Shown: positions 10,499 through 18,596 of the stretch, piece after piece | Numbering within the stretch: position 1 is the first letter of the stretch | Layout of the letters: every line of letters begins with the position of its first letter | Source of the DNA: Paludisphaera soli | GTDB lineage: Bacteria; Planctomycetota; Planctomycetia; Isosphaerales; Isosphaeraceae | Length of the DNA: 64,000 nucleotides | NCBI RefSeq assembly: GCF_011064595.1 | Contig: NZ_JAALJI010000028.1 | Coordinates: forward strand, 1-64,000 | Direction of reading: 5' to 3' | The notes under the pieces: generated by a model | What the model saw: the letters and a program-made list of their open reading frames with translations, nothing else | Told to the model about the DNA's origin: nothing | Databases searched by the model: none | Program-made: the position numbers and the translations under genes

Positions 10499-13030
10499 GT
10501 GCCTCGACGCGACGACACCGACCTGGCCGTGGGCCTCCGGGCGCTCCGCGAAGGCCTCGTCGACCAGGGGGCCCTGCTCGCGGCGTTCGAGACCTGGGAG
10601 CGAGAGCCCGAATCCACGCTGGTCGACGTGCTCCGCCGTCAGGGAAGCCTCGCCCCCGACGACGCGGCCCGACTGAGCGACGAGCCCCCCGCCGACCTGA
10701 CGATCGGCCTGCCCTCGGCGACGGTGGGCTACGCGGGGCCCCCCCCGGGCGACGGTGGAGGCGGTTCGACGGTCCCGCCGATGGACCGCTACCGGGTCCT
10801 CGGGCTGCACGCCCGGGGAGGCCTCGGCGAGATCTACACGGCGCTCGACACCGAACTCGACCGCCGGGTCGCCCTCAAGGAGCTTCAGCCCCGCCACGCC
10901 CACGACGAGATGAGCCAGCTCCGCTTCCTCCAGGAGGCCGAGATCACCGGCCGCCTCGAACACCCGGGGGTCGTGCCGGTCTACGGCCTGGGCCGACACC
11001 CCGACGGCCGGCCTTATTACGCCATGCGATTCATCGAGGGGGAGACGTTCCAGGCGGCCGTCGATCGGTTCCACCGCGGCGAAAAGGCCGCCCGTCCCGA
11101 GGAACGTGAGCTGAACTTCCGGCGGTTGCTGCGATCCGTCGTCGAGGTCGGCTTCGCGCTCGGCTACGCACACAGCCGGGGGGTGGTCCATCGCGACGTG
11201 AAGCCCGAGAACATCATGCTCGGGCGCTTCGGCGAGACCCTGCTGGTCGACTGGGGGATAGCCAAGTCGCTCGACTTCCCGGACCCCTCCCCCCTGCCCC
11301 TCTTCGACGGGCCGGCGCGCGAGGTCCCCTACATGACCCGTCCCGGCTCCGCGATCGGCACCCCGCAGTACATGAGCCCGGAACAGGCCGAAGGGGACGC
11401 CGACCGGATCGGCCCGGCGAGCGACGTGTACGGCCTGGGAGCGACGCTGTACTACCTGCTCGCCGGCCGGCCGCCGTTCGTCGGCACGGACGTCGAGGCG
11501 ATGCTGGTGCAGGTCCGGCGCGGCGTCTTCCCGTCCCCGCGACGCGTCCGCAAGACCGTCGACGCCGATCTGGAGGCGATCTGCCTCAAGGCCATGTCGG
11601 CCCGCCCGCAAGATCGCCACGCCTCCCCCCTGGAGCTGGCCGCGGCCCTGGAAGCCTGGCTGGCGGCCATCCGCTACCGGGACGAACAGCAGGCCGCCCT
11701 CGATCAGGTCCGCGAGTCGCAGGCGAGGCTGGCGCTGGAGCGGGCGTCGACGTGCTTCAACCGGGGCCGCGAAGGCGAGGGGATGCTCTGGCTGGCCCGG
11801 GCGCTGGAGCAAGGGGCGTCGGATCGCGAGCGAGGCATCCGCGCGAGCCTGGCGGCCTGGCACCGCCGCGACCGGACGCTGGAGCGGACGTTCGCCCACG
11901 CCGGCGAGGTCCGGACGATCCGGTTCAGTCCCGACGGCCGACGCCTGGCGACGGCCGCCGCCGACGGCGCGGTGCGGATCTGGGACGTATCGCAGGGGAC
12001 GCCTCTCGGGCCGACGATGCCCCACCCCCGCCCCGTCCGCGCGATGGGGTTCACGGCCGACGGCCGACGACTCCTCACGGGCTGCGAGGGGGGCGTCCTC
12101 AGGCGATGGGACGCCCTCACGGGCGAGTTGCTGGGCGAGTCGAAGGCCCTCGGCGCGGCGGTCGCGATGCTGCACCCGGCTTCCGACGGCTCGTTCCGGG
12201 CGATCCTCGATCGCGGCGCCCGGACTTGGCTCCACGACGCCGAGACGGGCGAGCCGCTCTCGTCGGGACCGACGCCGACGGGATTCGAAACCAGGACGGC
12301 GCTCGCCAGTGGCGGCGGGCTCGTCGCGTTCGCGACCGACGCGGGCGAGGTCCACTGCTGGGAGTCCGACGGCCCGCGTTGGAACGAGCCTCCTCGCCGC
12401 CATCCGGCCCCCTTGACCGCGATGGCGGTCCACCCGGCGGGCGATCGCATCCTGACGTGCTGCCGCGACGGGATGATTCGTCTCTGGGACGCGCGCGAAG
12501 CCTCGCCGGTCGCCGAGCGGCCGTATCACGACGAGATCGTCTGGGCGGGATTCAGCCCGAACGGCGAGGCGGCCGCCCTGGTCTCGAAGTTCGGCGAGGT
12601 CCGGATGCGGTCGGCCCGCGACGCTTCGACGCTGGGCGAGCCGTTCCAGCACGACGGCCGAGACGCCGCCCCCGTCTTCCATCCCGACGGCTCGCTGATC
12701 GCCACGCAGGGGCGCGACGGCCTCGCCCGGCTCTGGGACGCCGGCTCCGGCCTGGCCGTCGGCCCGCCGTTGGACCAGGGGGGGCGCGTCCAGGCCCTGG
12801 CGTTCTCGCCGGACGGCCGCCGCCTCGCCGCCGGTTGCGCCGACGGCTCGGTCCGGGCCTGGATGACCCCCGCGCCGGCGGTCGGCGACGTCGAGCGCAT
12901 CGGCTGCTGGGTGCGAGTCGCGGTCGATCTGGACGTGGACCCGAGCGACGTGGTACGCCCCCTGGACTCGCTGGCCGGATGGGAGATGCGGCGACGCCTC
13001 CACGAAATGGGCGGGCCGCCGGTCAAGTAG
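10499..13030 (+). CDS. Ser/Thr protein kinase with C-terminal WD40 propeller (GTG start)
   Basis: An 843-residue cytoplasmic kinase. The GTG start follows GAGGGAG by eight bases. A short N-terminal helical module (residues 5-60) is shared by planctomycete kinases. The catalytic domain spans about 98-385: glycine loop RGGLGEIY, VALK lysine, HRDVKPEN catalytic loop, DWG (251-253) replacing DFG, and GTPQYMSPEQ activation segment. A coiled linker (about 390-460) leads to WD40 repeats from 465 to 810 (RIWDV, RRWDA, RLWDA). No membrane span is visible, unlike the other kinases of this window. WD40 blades probably bind protein partners. It is divergent from clpX across a 193-base gap. Confidence 0.93.
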   Translation: MPRRDDTDLAVGLRALREGLVDQGALLAAFETWEREPESTLVDVLRRQGSLAPDDAARLSDEPPADLTIGLPSATVGYAGPPPGDGGGGSTVPPMDRYRVLGLHARGGLGEIYTALDTELDRRVALKELQPRHAHDEMSQLRFLQEAEITGRLEHPGVVPVYGLGRHPDGRPYYAMRFIEGETFQAAVDRFHRGEKAARPEERELNFRRLLRSVVEVGFALGYAHSRGVVHRDVKPENIMLGRFGETLLVDWGIAKSLDFPDPSPLPLFDGPAREVPYMTRPGSAIGTPQYMSPEQAEGDADRIGPASDVYGLGATLYYLLAGRPPFVGTDVEAMLVQVRRGVFPSPRRVRKTVDADLEAICLKAMSARPQDRHASPLELAAALEAWLAAIRYRDEQQAALDQVRESQARLALERASTCFNRGREGEGMLWLARALEQGASDRERGIRASLAAWHRRDRTLERTFAHAGEVRTIRFSPDGRRLATAAADGAVRIWDVSQGTPLGPTMPHPRPVRAMGFTADGRRLLTGCEGGVLRRWDALTGELLGESKALGAAVAMLHPASDGSFRAILDRGARTWLHDAETGEPLSSGPTPTGFETRTALASGGGLVAFATDAGEVHCWESDGPRWNEPPRRHPAPLTAMAVHPAGDRILTCCRDGMIRLWDAREASPVAERPYHDEIVWAGFSPNGEAAALVSKFGEVRMRSARDASTLGEPFQHDGRDAAPVFHPDGSLIATQGRDGLARLWDAGSGLAVGPPLDQGGRVQALAFSPDGRRLAAGCADGSVRAWMTPAPAVGDVERIGCWVRVAVDLDVDPSDVVRPLDSLAGWEMRRRLHEMGGPPVK

Positions 13031-13112
13031 GCGGGGCGGGCGGATATTCCGAACCGGCGGACGAACGTGTCCCGGGACGGCCCGAAGTCGCGACGTTTAC
13101 AGGAACGCCCCC

Positions 13113-13316
13113 ATGCAGATCGTCGAGGTCGGCACGCACATGGCTTACAGCATACCCTGGTTCGCCTGGATCGCGCTGGCGGCCATCGCCTGCGGCACCT
13201 TCAGCGGGGTCGTGAAGATGCTCATCATGCATCGCGAGCGGATGGCGATGATCCGGACCGGCATCGACCCGGACGCGCCGCATCGCAAGCCGGTCTTTGA
13301 CGACGTGGACGCCTGA
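13113..13316 (+). CDS. small single-span membrane protein
   Basis: A 67-residue protein with AGGA seven bases before the ATG. Residues 11-36 are hydrophobic (WFAWIALAAIACGTFSGVV), followed by a basic KMLIMHRERMAMIRTGIDP segment. This layout matches short planctomycete membrane proteins with a C-terminal cytoplasmic amphipathic tail that are often encoded near kinases or sigma factors. No function can be assigned. It lies 82 bases downstream of the kinase-WD40 gene on the same strand and may be co-transcribed. Confidence 0.75.
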   Translation: MQIVEVGTHMAYSIPWFAWIALAAIACGTFSGVVKMLIMHRERMAMIRTGIDPDAPHRKPVFDDVDA

Positions 13317-13324
13317 CGACCCCG

Positions 13325-13358
13325 GCCCGGCCCGCGACTTGCGTCGATCGGGCCGGGC
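13325..13358. terminator. hairpin between convergent genes
   Basis: A perfect nine-base GC stem (13325-13333 with 13350-13358) with a 16-base loop sits between a plus-strand and a minus-strand gene that converge, so it can terminate both. There is no T-run. Confidence 0.5.
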
Positions 13359-13371
13359 TGCCTTAACCGAC

Positions 13372-14229
13372 TCAACGCCGTCGCGAATCGGCCGCCTGAG
13401 AGGCGTCGGCCATGACGACGGGCCGGCCTTCGGAGGCGTCGGGGCGGCGGTTCATCGCCACGAGTTGGCGGAACTGGGCGCGGGTCTCCGGGGTGGCCTC
13501 GGGCTCCCGGCTGGCGACCTCGGTGGCCCAGTTGGGGTAGCTCACCACCAGCTTGCTCATCAGCGAGACGAACTGGCCGGCCTCTTTCACCTGGTCTTCC
13601 AGCAATCGCTCGACCACCGGCCGGAGGGTGCGTGCCAGGGTCTTCCAGCCCTTGGAATCGACCTTCACGAAGGCTTCCAGGTCGTGCTGGACGTAAGGCT
13701 CCTTGTTCACCTCGCGGTAGTACCCGGCGCGCACGACCAGGACGACCCGGGCGTCGATCCGGGTGTTGCCGCGTGGGCTCACGAAGTTCAGGTCGGCCAG
13801 CAGGACGTGGACCTTGGCCGAGCGGACGAGGAACTGCCATGCGGCCGAGGACCCCGAGCCGTCATCGCCCTGGTAGCTGTCCGGGCCGGTCCGCTTGATC
13901 CGCACCGGCGACTCGGCCAGATCTTTCCAGAGCGCCAGGGTGATGGCGGGCTCGTTCACGAGGGCCAGGTAGAGCGAGGGGTCGCACGGGAAGGCCTCGG
14001 CCTCCCCCCTGCGGTGAAACGTGTGGTCGCGGATGACCTCGCTGACCTGCTCGCGATATTCGGCCGGGATCTGTTCGAGCGGGACCACCTGAGCCGGGTC
14101 GATCTTCGACCAGCCGATCCCCGCCCCCGCCGGGGCGTGCGTGAGGCCGACGCAGAGCGCCAGCAGCAGCCCACGCCCCAGCGCCTTGCCGATTTCCGAG
14201 CGTGATCGGTGCATCCCAGGTCCGCTCAT
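13372..14229 (-). CDS. exported protein of unknown function
   Basis: A 285-residue protein with GAGGAG eight bases before the ATG. A signal peptide (GRGLLLALCVGLTHAPAGAG) with cleavage near residue 37 indicates export. The mature part alternates charged helices and beta strands (ARVVLVVRAGYYREV, KVHVLLADLNFV) and ends in a polar tail rich in R, D and S. I recognise no catalytic motif. It resembles conserved planctomycete hypothetical proteins. It is divergent from the HEAT-repeat gene across a hairpin-rich 479-base gap. Confidence 0.8.
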   Translation of the reverse strand: MSGPGMHRSRSEIGKALGRGLLLALCVGLTHAPAGAGIGWSKIDPAQVVPLEQIPAEYREQVSEVIRDHTFHRRGEAEAFPCDPSLYLALVNEPAITLALWKDLAESPVRIKRTGPDSYQGDDGSGSSAAWQFLVRSAKVHVLLADLNFVSPRGNTRIDARVVLVVRAGYYREVNKEPYVQHDLEAFVKVDSKGWKTLARTLRPVVERLLEDQVKEAGQFVSLMSKLVVSYPNWATEVASREPEATPETRAQFRQLVAMNRRPDASEGRPVVMADASQAADSRRR

Positions 14230-14708
14230 GTGCCGCGCTCCTCAAACTCGGACGCATCGGGCGCGACGCCTCCCCGGGACTCCTTCCCGAGACCACGCCC
14301 GACTCCCCTTGACTGGATTAGGAATCGGACTCTCGCCCGCGATTCCTGACCCTCTCCCGCGTAAAACGGGCAATTTCCGATCCCGGAGAAAAGACGGGCG
14401 ATCTGGGAAAACCCTGAGATCGGGCCTTTCCGGCCCCACGCGAGACCTGTCGGCAGGGGGCGTCGAAAACTGCAGTCGAATTCGAGATCGCTCTTGCCGG
14501 GTCGCCGAGACTCACTAAGATCCACCCCAAATCACGAGGACGCGCCGTCCGCCCCGGAAGGCGGGCGTCAAGTCGCGGACGCTCGTCCTTTCGATCGCCC
14601 TTCGCCGCTCGGCGAATCCTCCCGAGGTCGGCGGTTGAGACGGCAAGCGGCCGCGCCGTGGGCGCGGGAATCAAGGGAATGGGTTCCGAACAACGCAGGG
14701 AGGCCACC
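14230..14708. other. hairpin-rich intergenic region between divergent genes
   Basis: No gene is supported. Two clear inverted repeats stand out: 14320-14327 with 14340-14347 (eight bases, perfect), and 14399-14407 with 14412-14422 (stem interrupted by two bases, AAAA loop). Both divergent promoters must lie here. Some of these may be operator or leader structures. Confidence 0.5.
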
Positions 14709-15908
14709 ATGCCAGAGCGAGGTCGGGCGGGACTTTGGATCACGGGCGGCCTGGCCGTCGTCGCGGCCGGCGCGGGCTTGTACTGGGCGACGTCCGCCCG
14801 GCGGCCGGGGGCCGGAGCCAAGGCGACCGTCGAGACGGCTGCGGCCTACGGCGAATCCAGCACGACGGCCGAGCTGGTCCGGGGGCTGCGAGCCGGCGAC
14901 GCACGGGCCCTGGAGGTCGTCCACAAGCGTCTGACCGCCAAGCCCGAGGACGCGCCGAAGGTCGCCGCGACCGAGTCGGAGGCCGCCGAACTGCTGGAGA
15001 TCCTGACGGCCGTCCGCGCCGGCTTCCTGCAGTTCCAGGCCCCCGGCCGCGCCGCCTCGGCCGTCGTCGCCGCGGCGGTCCTCGAAAAGTTCGGCGTCGA
15101 CCCGGCCCCGCCCCGGTACATCGAGGCCCTCAAGCCGATCCACGACATCTATTCGGTCGCCCTCGCCGATCCCGACGCCGAGGTCCGCTTCGTCGCCCTG
15201 GGCGAGTCGCACCGGTTCTGGGCCTGGATCCCCGGCCGGACGCCGTCGGCCGACGAGGAGCGGACGATCGCCGACTGGAAGGAGGCGGTCCACCGCCCCG
15301 TCGTCCGCTGCCTGGCCAGCACCGACGTCCGCACCCGCGCCGCCGCGATCTACTCGCTGGGCTACCTGCTCATCGACTCGGCCGCCGCTCCGGCGATCGC
15401 CTACCTCGACGACCCCGCCGTGGAGGTTCGCCGCCAGGCCGTCGTCTCGTTCGCCGGCCGCCCGGGCCTGCTGACCGAGGACCTCCTGCTCAAGCGGCTG
15501 CACGACTCCGACGCCGCCATCCACGACGCGGCCGTGGCGACCCTCAAGCTCCGAGGCCTCAATCAGGAGTTGATCGGCCTCGGCGGCCTGATGACCAGCC
15601 CCCGCGCGGATCAGCGGGCCTCGGTGATCTCGCTGATCAAGGGTCGCACCGACATCGACCCGGTCGTCTGGCTCCTCCAGCTCTCCCACGACGCCGACGA
15701 GACCGTCCGCATCCACGCCGTCGAGGCCCTCGGTGCCCAGAAGACCGAGGACGTCTCCGTCAAGCGACGGATCGTCGAGATGGCCCAGTCCGACGCATCG
15801 CCGGAGGTCCGCGAGGCCGCCGTCAAGCTCATGCCCTCCGCCGAGGAGACCACGGCCTCGCTGCCGCCGCTCCCCGGATCGTCCCTCCTGAACCCGAAGG
15901 CGAACTGA
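14709..15908 (+). CDS. membrane-anchored HEAT-repeat protein
   Basis: A 399-residue protein. ATG 14709 is preferred over the in-frame 14658 because GGGAGG lies six bases upstream and the N terminus then reads as a short basic leader followed by a membrane anchor or signal (LWITGGLAVVAAGAGLYWAT, residues 9-28). From about residue 150 on, HEAT/Armadillo-like helical repeats recur (VRTRAAAIYSLGYLL, VEVRRQAVVSFAG, DAAIHDAAVATLKL, ETVRIHAVEALGA, PEVREAAVKLM). Such solenoids act as protein-binding scaffolds. No enzymatic motif is seen. It converges on the DUF1570 gene with a hairpin between. Confidence 0.85.
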   Translation: MPERGRAGLWITGGLAVVAAGAGLYWATSARRPGAGAKATVETAAAYGESSTTAELVRGLRAGDARALEVVHKRLTAKPEDAPKVAATESEAAELLEILTAVRAGFLQFQAPGRAASAVVAAAVLEKFGVDPAPPRYIEALKPIHDIYSVALADPDAEVRFVALGESHRFWAWIPGRTPSADEERTIADWKEAVHRPVVRCLASTDVRTRAAAIYSLGYLLIDSAAAPAIAYLDDPAVEVRRQAVVSFAGRPGLLTEDLLLKRLHDSDAAIHDAAVATLKLRGLNQELIGLGGLMTSPRADQRASVISLIKGRTDIDPVVWLLQLSHDADETVRIHAVEALGAQKTEDVSVKRRIVEMAQSDASPEVREAAVKLMPSAEETTASLPPLPGSSLLNPKAN

Positions 15909-15945
15909 GGCCGACCGGCCGAAGCGACCTCCGAACGAACCGAGT

Positions 15946-15980
15946 CGCGGGCGCGACGGGTCGAACCCGTTCCGCCCGCG
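15946..15980. terminator. long interrupted hairpin between convergent genes
   Basis: Eight outer pairs (15946-15953 with 15973-15980) and six inner pairs (15956-15961 with 15965-15970) flank a two-base mismatch on each side and a three-base loop. It lies in the 97-base gap between converging genes and likely ends transcripts from both sides. Confidence 0.6.
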
Positions 15981-16005
15981 TCGTCGTTTCGAAACATCGA
16001 CGCGA

Positions 16006-17004
16006 TCAGAGCGAGCGGACCAGCCGGACGGCGTAGGCCTGCAGCTCCCGATCCAGGTCGTCGAGGTCGCCCAGGTGCCGTTCCAGGTCGGCCCGGCGAT
16101 GCTCGGGCGTGGTCCGCGTCCGCGCGAGCTTCAGATAGTCGCGAAAGCCGGGGCGACGCTCCTTGTCGTTGAGCAGGTAGTGGACCAGGGCCCACGACTC
16201 GGCGTAGGCGAGCAGGACCCGGCCGAAGAGTCCCTGCCGCAGGATCGCGTCGTCCATCAGCAGGTCGCGGGCCGGGATCCAGGCGACCGTCCGGCGGAGC
16301 TTCGCCAGGTCGTCGACGCGCTGGACGTTCAGCCGGCCCAGGTCGCTCTCCCCGAGGACTTTGCGAGGCTCGCCATACGTCCCCAGGCCCTCGACGATGG
16401 CCAGCGAGACGTCGGCCTGCCGGTCCAGCAGCCCGGAGTTGAAGGTCAGCTGGTGGGTGCCCTCGTGCGAGACCGTCTGGACGTTCTTGTTCGACGCCCG
16501 GCTCGCCATCGGGACGTTCCGCCAGTCGAATACACTGAGCGTGTTCGCGACCTTGTCGTAGATCCCAACCGGCTGCGCGCCGCCCGTCGGCGGGATGCCG
16601 TGGTATCGGCCGAACGATCGCTCGTCGCGGAAGGCGACTACGAGGAGCGGACGCTCGGGTCGGCGGACCTCGAAACCCCGTTCCTCGAAATGCCGGAAGT
16701 AGGCGATGGAGAGCAGCTCGCAGTCGGTCAGGGTCGACCGCATGAACGACTCCGACGCATCGCCGAGCGCGAGGTAGTGGTTGGACCGCAGCCGTCCGGG
16801 TTCGCCCAGGCCGCATTCGCGGAGCTTTCGCCCGACCTCGGCCTCGTCGGCGTCGCGCGCAGGGGTCGGGGTCGCGCCGAGGCTCGCCGGAGCCTGGAAC
16901 TCGGCAAGAGCCCCGGACCAGGTCGAGGCCCCCAGGAGCCCGGCGGCGGTCGCGCCGAGCAGATCGCGACGGCGGAAGCCGCCTTCGGCCGTTCGGCCCT
17001 TCAT
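16006..17004 (-). CDS. exported DUF1570 protein, putative HExxH metallopeptidase
   Basis: A 332-residue protein. ATG 17004 is used rather than the longer open frame to 17127, because GAGGGA precedes it and the N terminus then starts with a Tat-like signal (GFRRRDLLGATAAGLLG). The central SHEGTHQLTFNSGLL segment contains HEGTH, which fits the HExxH zinc motif, and IVEGLGTYGE follows about 20 residues later. Both match DUF1570, which is related to peptidase MA-like proteins. The family is common in planctomycetes; no substrate is known. Export and a zinc site are inferred. Confidence 0.85.
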   Translation of the reverse strand: MKGRTAEGGFRRRDLLGATAAGLLGASTWSGALAEFQAPASLGATPTPARDADEAEVGRKLRECGLGEPGRLRSNHYLALGDASESFMRSTLTDCELLSIAYFRHFEERGFEVRRPERPLLVVAFRDERSFGRYHGIPPTGGAQPVGIYDKVANTLSVFDWRNVPMASRASNKNVQTVSHEGTHQLTFNSGLLDRQADVSLAIVEGLGTYGEPRKVLGESDLGRLNVQRVDDLAKLRRTVAWIPARDLLMDDAILRQGLFGRVLLAYAESWALVHYLLNDKERRPGFRDYLKLARTRTTPEHRRADLERHLGDLDDLDRELQAYAVRLVRSL

Positions 17005-17239
17005 GGTCGGTCCCTCACGACGGCCCAGCTTGTCCGGCCGCCGCGCGGCCGATCTTGAACGATTGTAGGACGCCGACCGGGCCGAGGCGCGACACACCGG
17101 CGATCGTCCCCCCGTATCTCGTCGCATTCCGGGCCCGTCGGCCGACTTCGGGTCGTCGCGCGGCGGTCGACCCCGACCGCGTTCGGGGATATGTTAGATT
17201 GTGCGCAGAGAACCACGCGGATCGAAGCAGGAGACGGCC

Positions 17240-17923
17240 ATGTCGACGTCGCTCGCCCGGACCCTCGGACTCGCGGCCTGCCTGGGCCTCGTCGCCGCGA
17301 GCCTCGCGGACGAGCCGCCCCCCGCCCCGAAGCCCCGGCCCCTGTTCGACGGCGCGACCCTCGACGGCTGGAAGAAGACGCCGTTCTACGGCGCCGACGC
17401 GATCGACGTGCGGGTCGACGACGGCGCGATCGTGCTGCCGGTGGGCAAGTCGATGTCGGGCGTGACCACGACGATCGAGGACCTCCCGAAGTCGGACTAC
17501 GAGCTGTCCTACGAAGCGATGCGGACCGAGGGGTCGGATTTCTTCGCCGCGGCCACGTTCCCGGCCAACGACGGCTTCCTCACGCTGGTCAACGGCGGCT
17601 GGGGGGGCAACATCACCGGGCTCTCCAGCCTGGACGGCGCCGACGCCTCCGAGAACGAGACGACCGTCGGTTTTAAGTATCGCGACCGGACCTGGTATCG
17701 CTTCCGCGTCCGCGTGACCGAGGCGGCCGTGCGCTGCTGGATCGACGACAAGGAGGTCGTGAAGGTCGACGTCCGGGGCCGCCGGCTCGGGACCCGGATC
17801 CAGGTCCGCGCGAGCCAGCCGCTCGGCTTCGCCACCTGGGAGTCCGCCGGTCTCGTCCGCAAGGTGGCGATCCGGCCTCTGACCCCGGCCGAGGTCGCCG
17901 AGAACGCCGTCGAGGCCCCGTGA
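17240..17923 (+). CDS. exported DUF1080-like protein (3-keto-disaccharide hydrolase domain family)
   Basis: A 227-residue secreted protein. ATG 17240 is chosen because CAGGAGA stands seven bases upstream and the signal peptide (ARTLGLAACLGLVAASLA) then begins at once. The mature part opens with RPLFDGATLDGWKK, the hallmark DUF1080 entry, followed by beta strands typical of the concanavalin-like fold (YELSYEAMRTEGSDFF, NGGWGGNITG, WYRFRVRVTEAAVRCWIDD, IQVRASQPLGFATW). DUF1080 domains bind or cleave carbohydrate in several planctomycete proteins. It lies 61 bases upstream of an ECF sigma gene on the same strand. Confidence 0.87.
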   Translation: MSTSLARTLGLAACLGLVAASLADEPPPAPKPRPLFDGATLDGWKKTPFYGADAIDVRVDDGAIVLPVGKSMSGVTTTIEDLPKSDYELSYEAMRTEGSDFFAAATFPANDGFLTLVNGGWGGNITGLSSLDGADASENETTVGFKYRDRTWYRFRVRVTEAAVRCWIDDKEVVKVDVRGRRLGTRIQVRASQPLGFATWESAGLVRKVAIRPLTPAEVAENAVEAP

Positions 17924-17984
17924 CCTCCCGGCGATCCGGGCGCGGTCGTGCAGCACTTCTTCGTCGGAGAGGCCGAGTCGAGCC

Positions 17985-18596
17985 ATGACCGTGGACGATC
18001 AAGGGTCGGTGACGCACTGGCTGGACGACCTCAAGGTCGGGGACCTGGCCGCCGCGCAACCCCTCTGGGAGCGCTACTTCAGCAAGCTCGTGGTGCTGGC
18101 CCGCGCCAAGCTACGAGGCCTGAACAAGGCCGGCGCCGACGAGGACGAGGAAGACGCGGCGATCTCCGCCTTCAACAGCTTCTGCACCGGCGCGGCCAAA
18201 GGCAAATTCCCCAAGCTCGACGACCGCGAGGACCTCTGGAAGCTCCTGGTCGTCATCACGGCCCGGAAGGCCTTCGCCCAGGCGGGGCGGGAACGCCGGC
18301 TCAAGCGGGGCGGCGGGCGCCGCGCGTCCGAGCCCGATCGCAACCCGAAGGGGCTGGACCTGCTCGCCGGGCCGGACCCCAGCCCCGAGTTCGCCGCGAT
18401 GGTCGCCGAGGAGTTCCAGCGCCTGCTCGACGCGCTGGGAGACGACGGGCTCCGCGAGGTGGCCGTCAGCCGGATGGAAGGCTACACCTGCGACGAGATC
18501 GCCGAGCGCCTCGGCTGCGCCCGCCGAACCGTCGCCCGCCGGCTCGACCTGATCCGCAAGACCTGGACGCACGGCGACGAGGCCCCTCCATGCTGA
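17985..18596 (+). CDS. ECF-type RNA polymerase sigma factor, planctomycete group
   Basis: A 203-residue sigma factor. Sigma-2 region features lie at about 20-100 (WERYFSKLVVLARAKLRG, AISAFNSFCTGAAKGKF, LWKLLVVITARKAFAQ), and sigma-4 helix-turn-helix at about 155-195 (VAVSRMEGYTCDEIAERLGCARRTVARRLDLIRKTW). The linker is longer than in ordinary ECF factors, as in the planctomycete kinase-linked groups. The stop codon overlaps the kinase start downstream (ATGCTGA, 18590-18596), so the two are translationally coupled. It probably transmits a signal from that kinase to gene expression. Confidence 0.92.
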   Translation: MTVDDQGSVTHWLDDLKVGDLAAAQPLWERYFSKLVVLARAKLRGLNKAGADEDEEDAAISAFNSFCTGAAKGKFPKLDDREDLWKLLVVITARKAFAQAGRERRLKRGGGRRASEPDRNPKGLDLLAGPDPSPEFAAMVAEEFQRLLDALGDDGLREVAVSRMEGYTCDEIAERLGCARRTVARRLDLIRKTWTHGDEAPPC

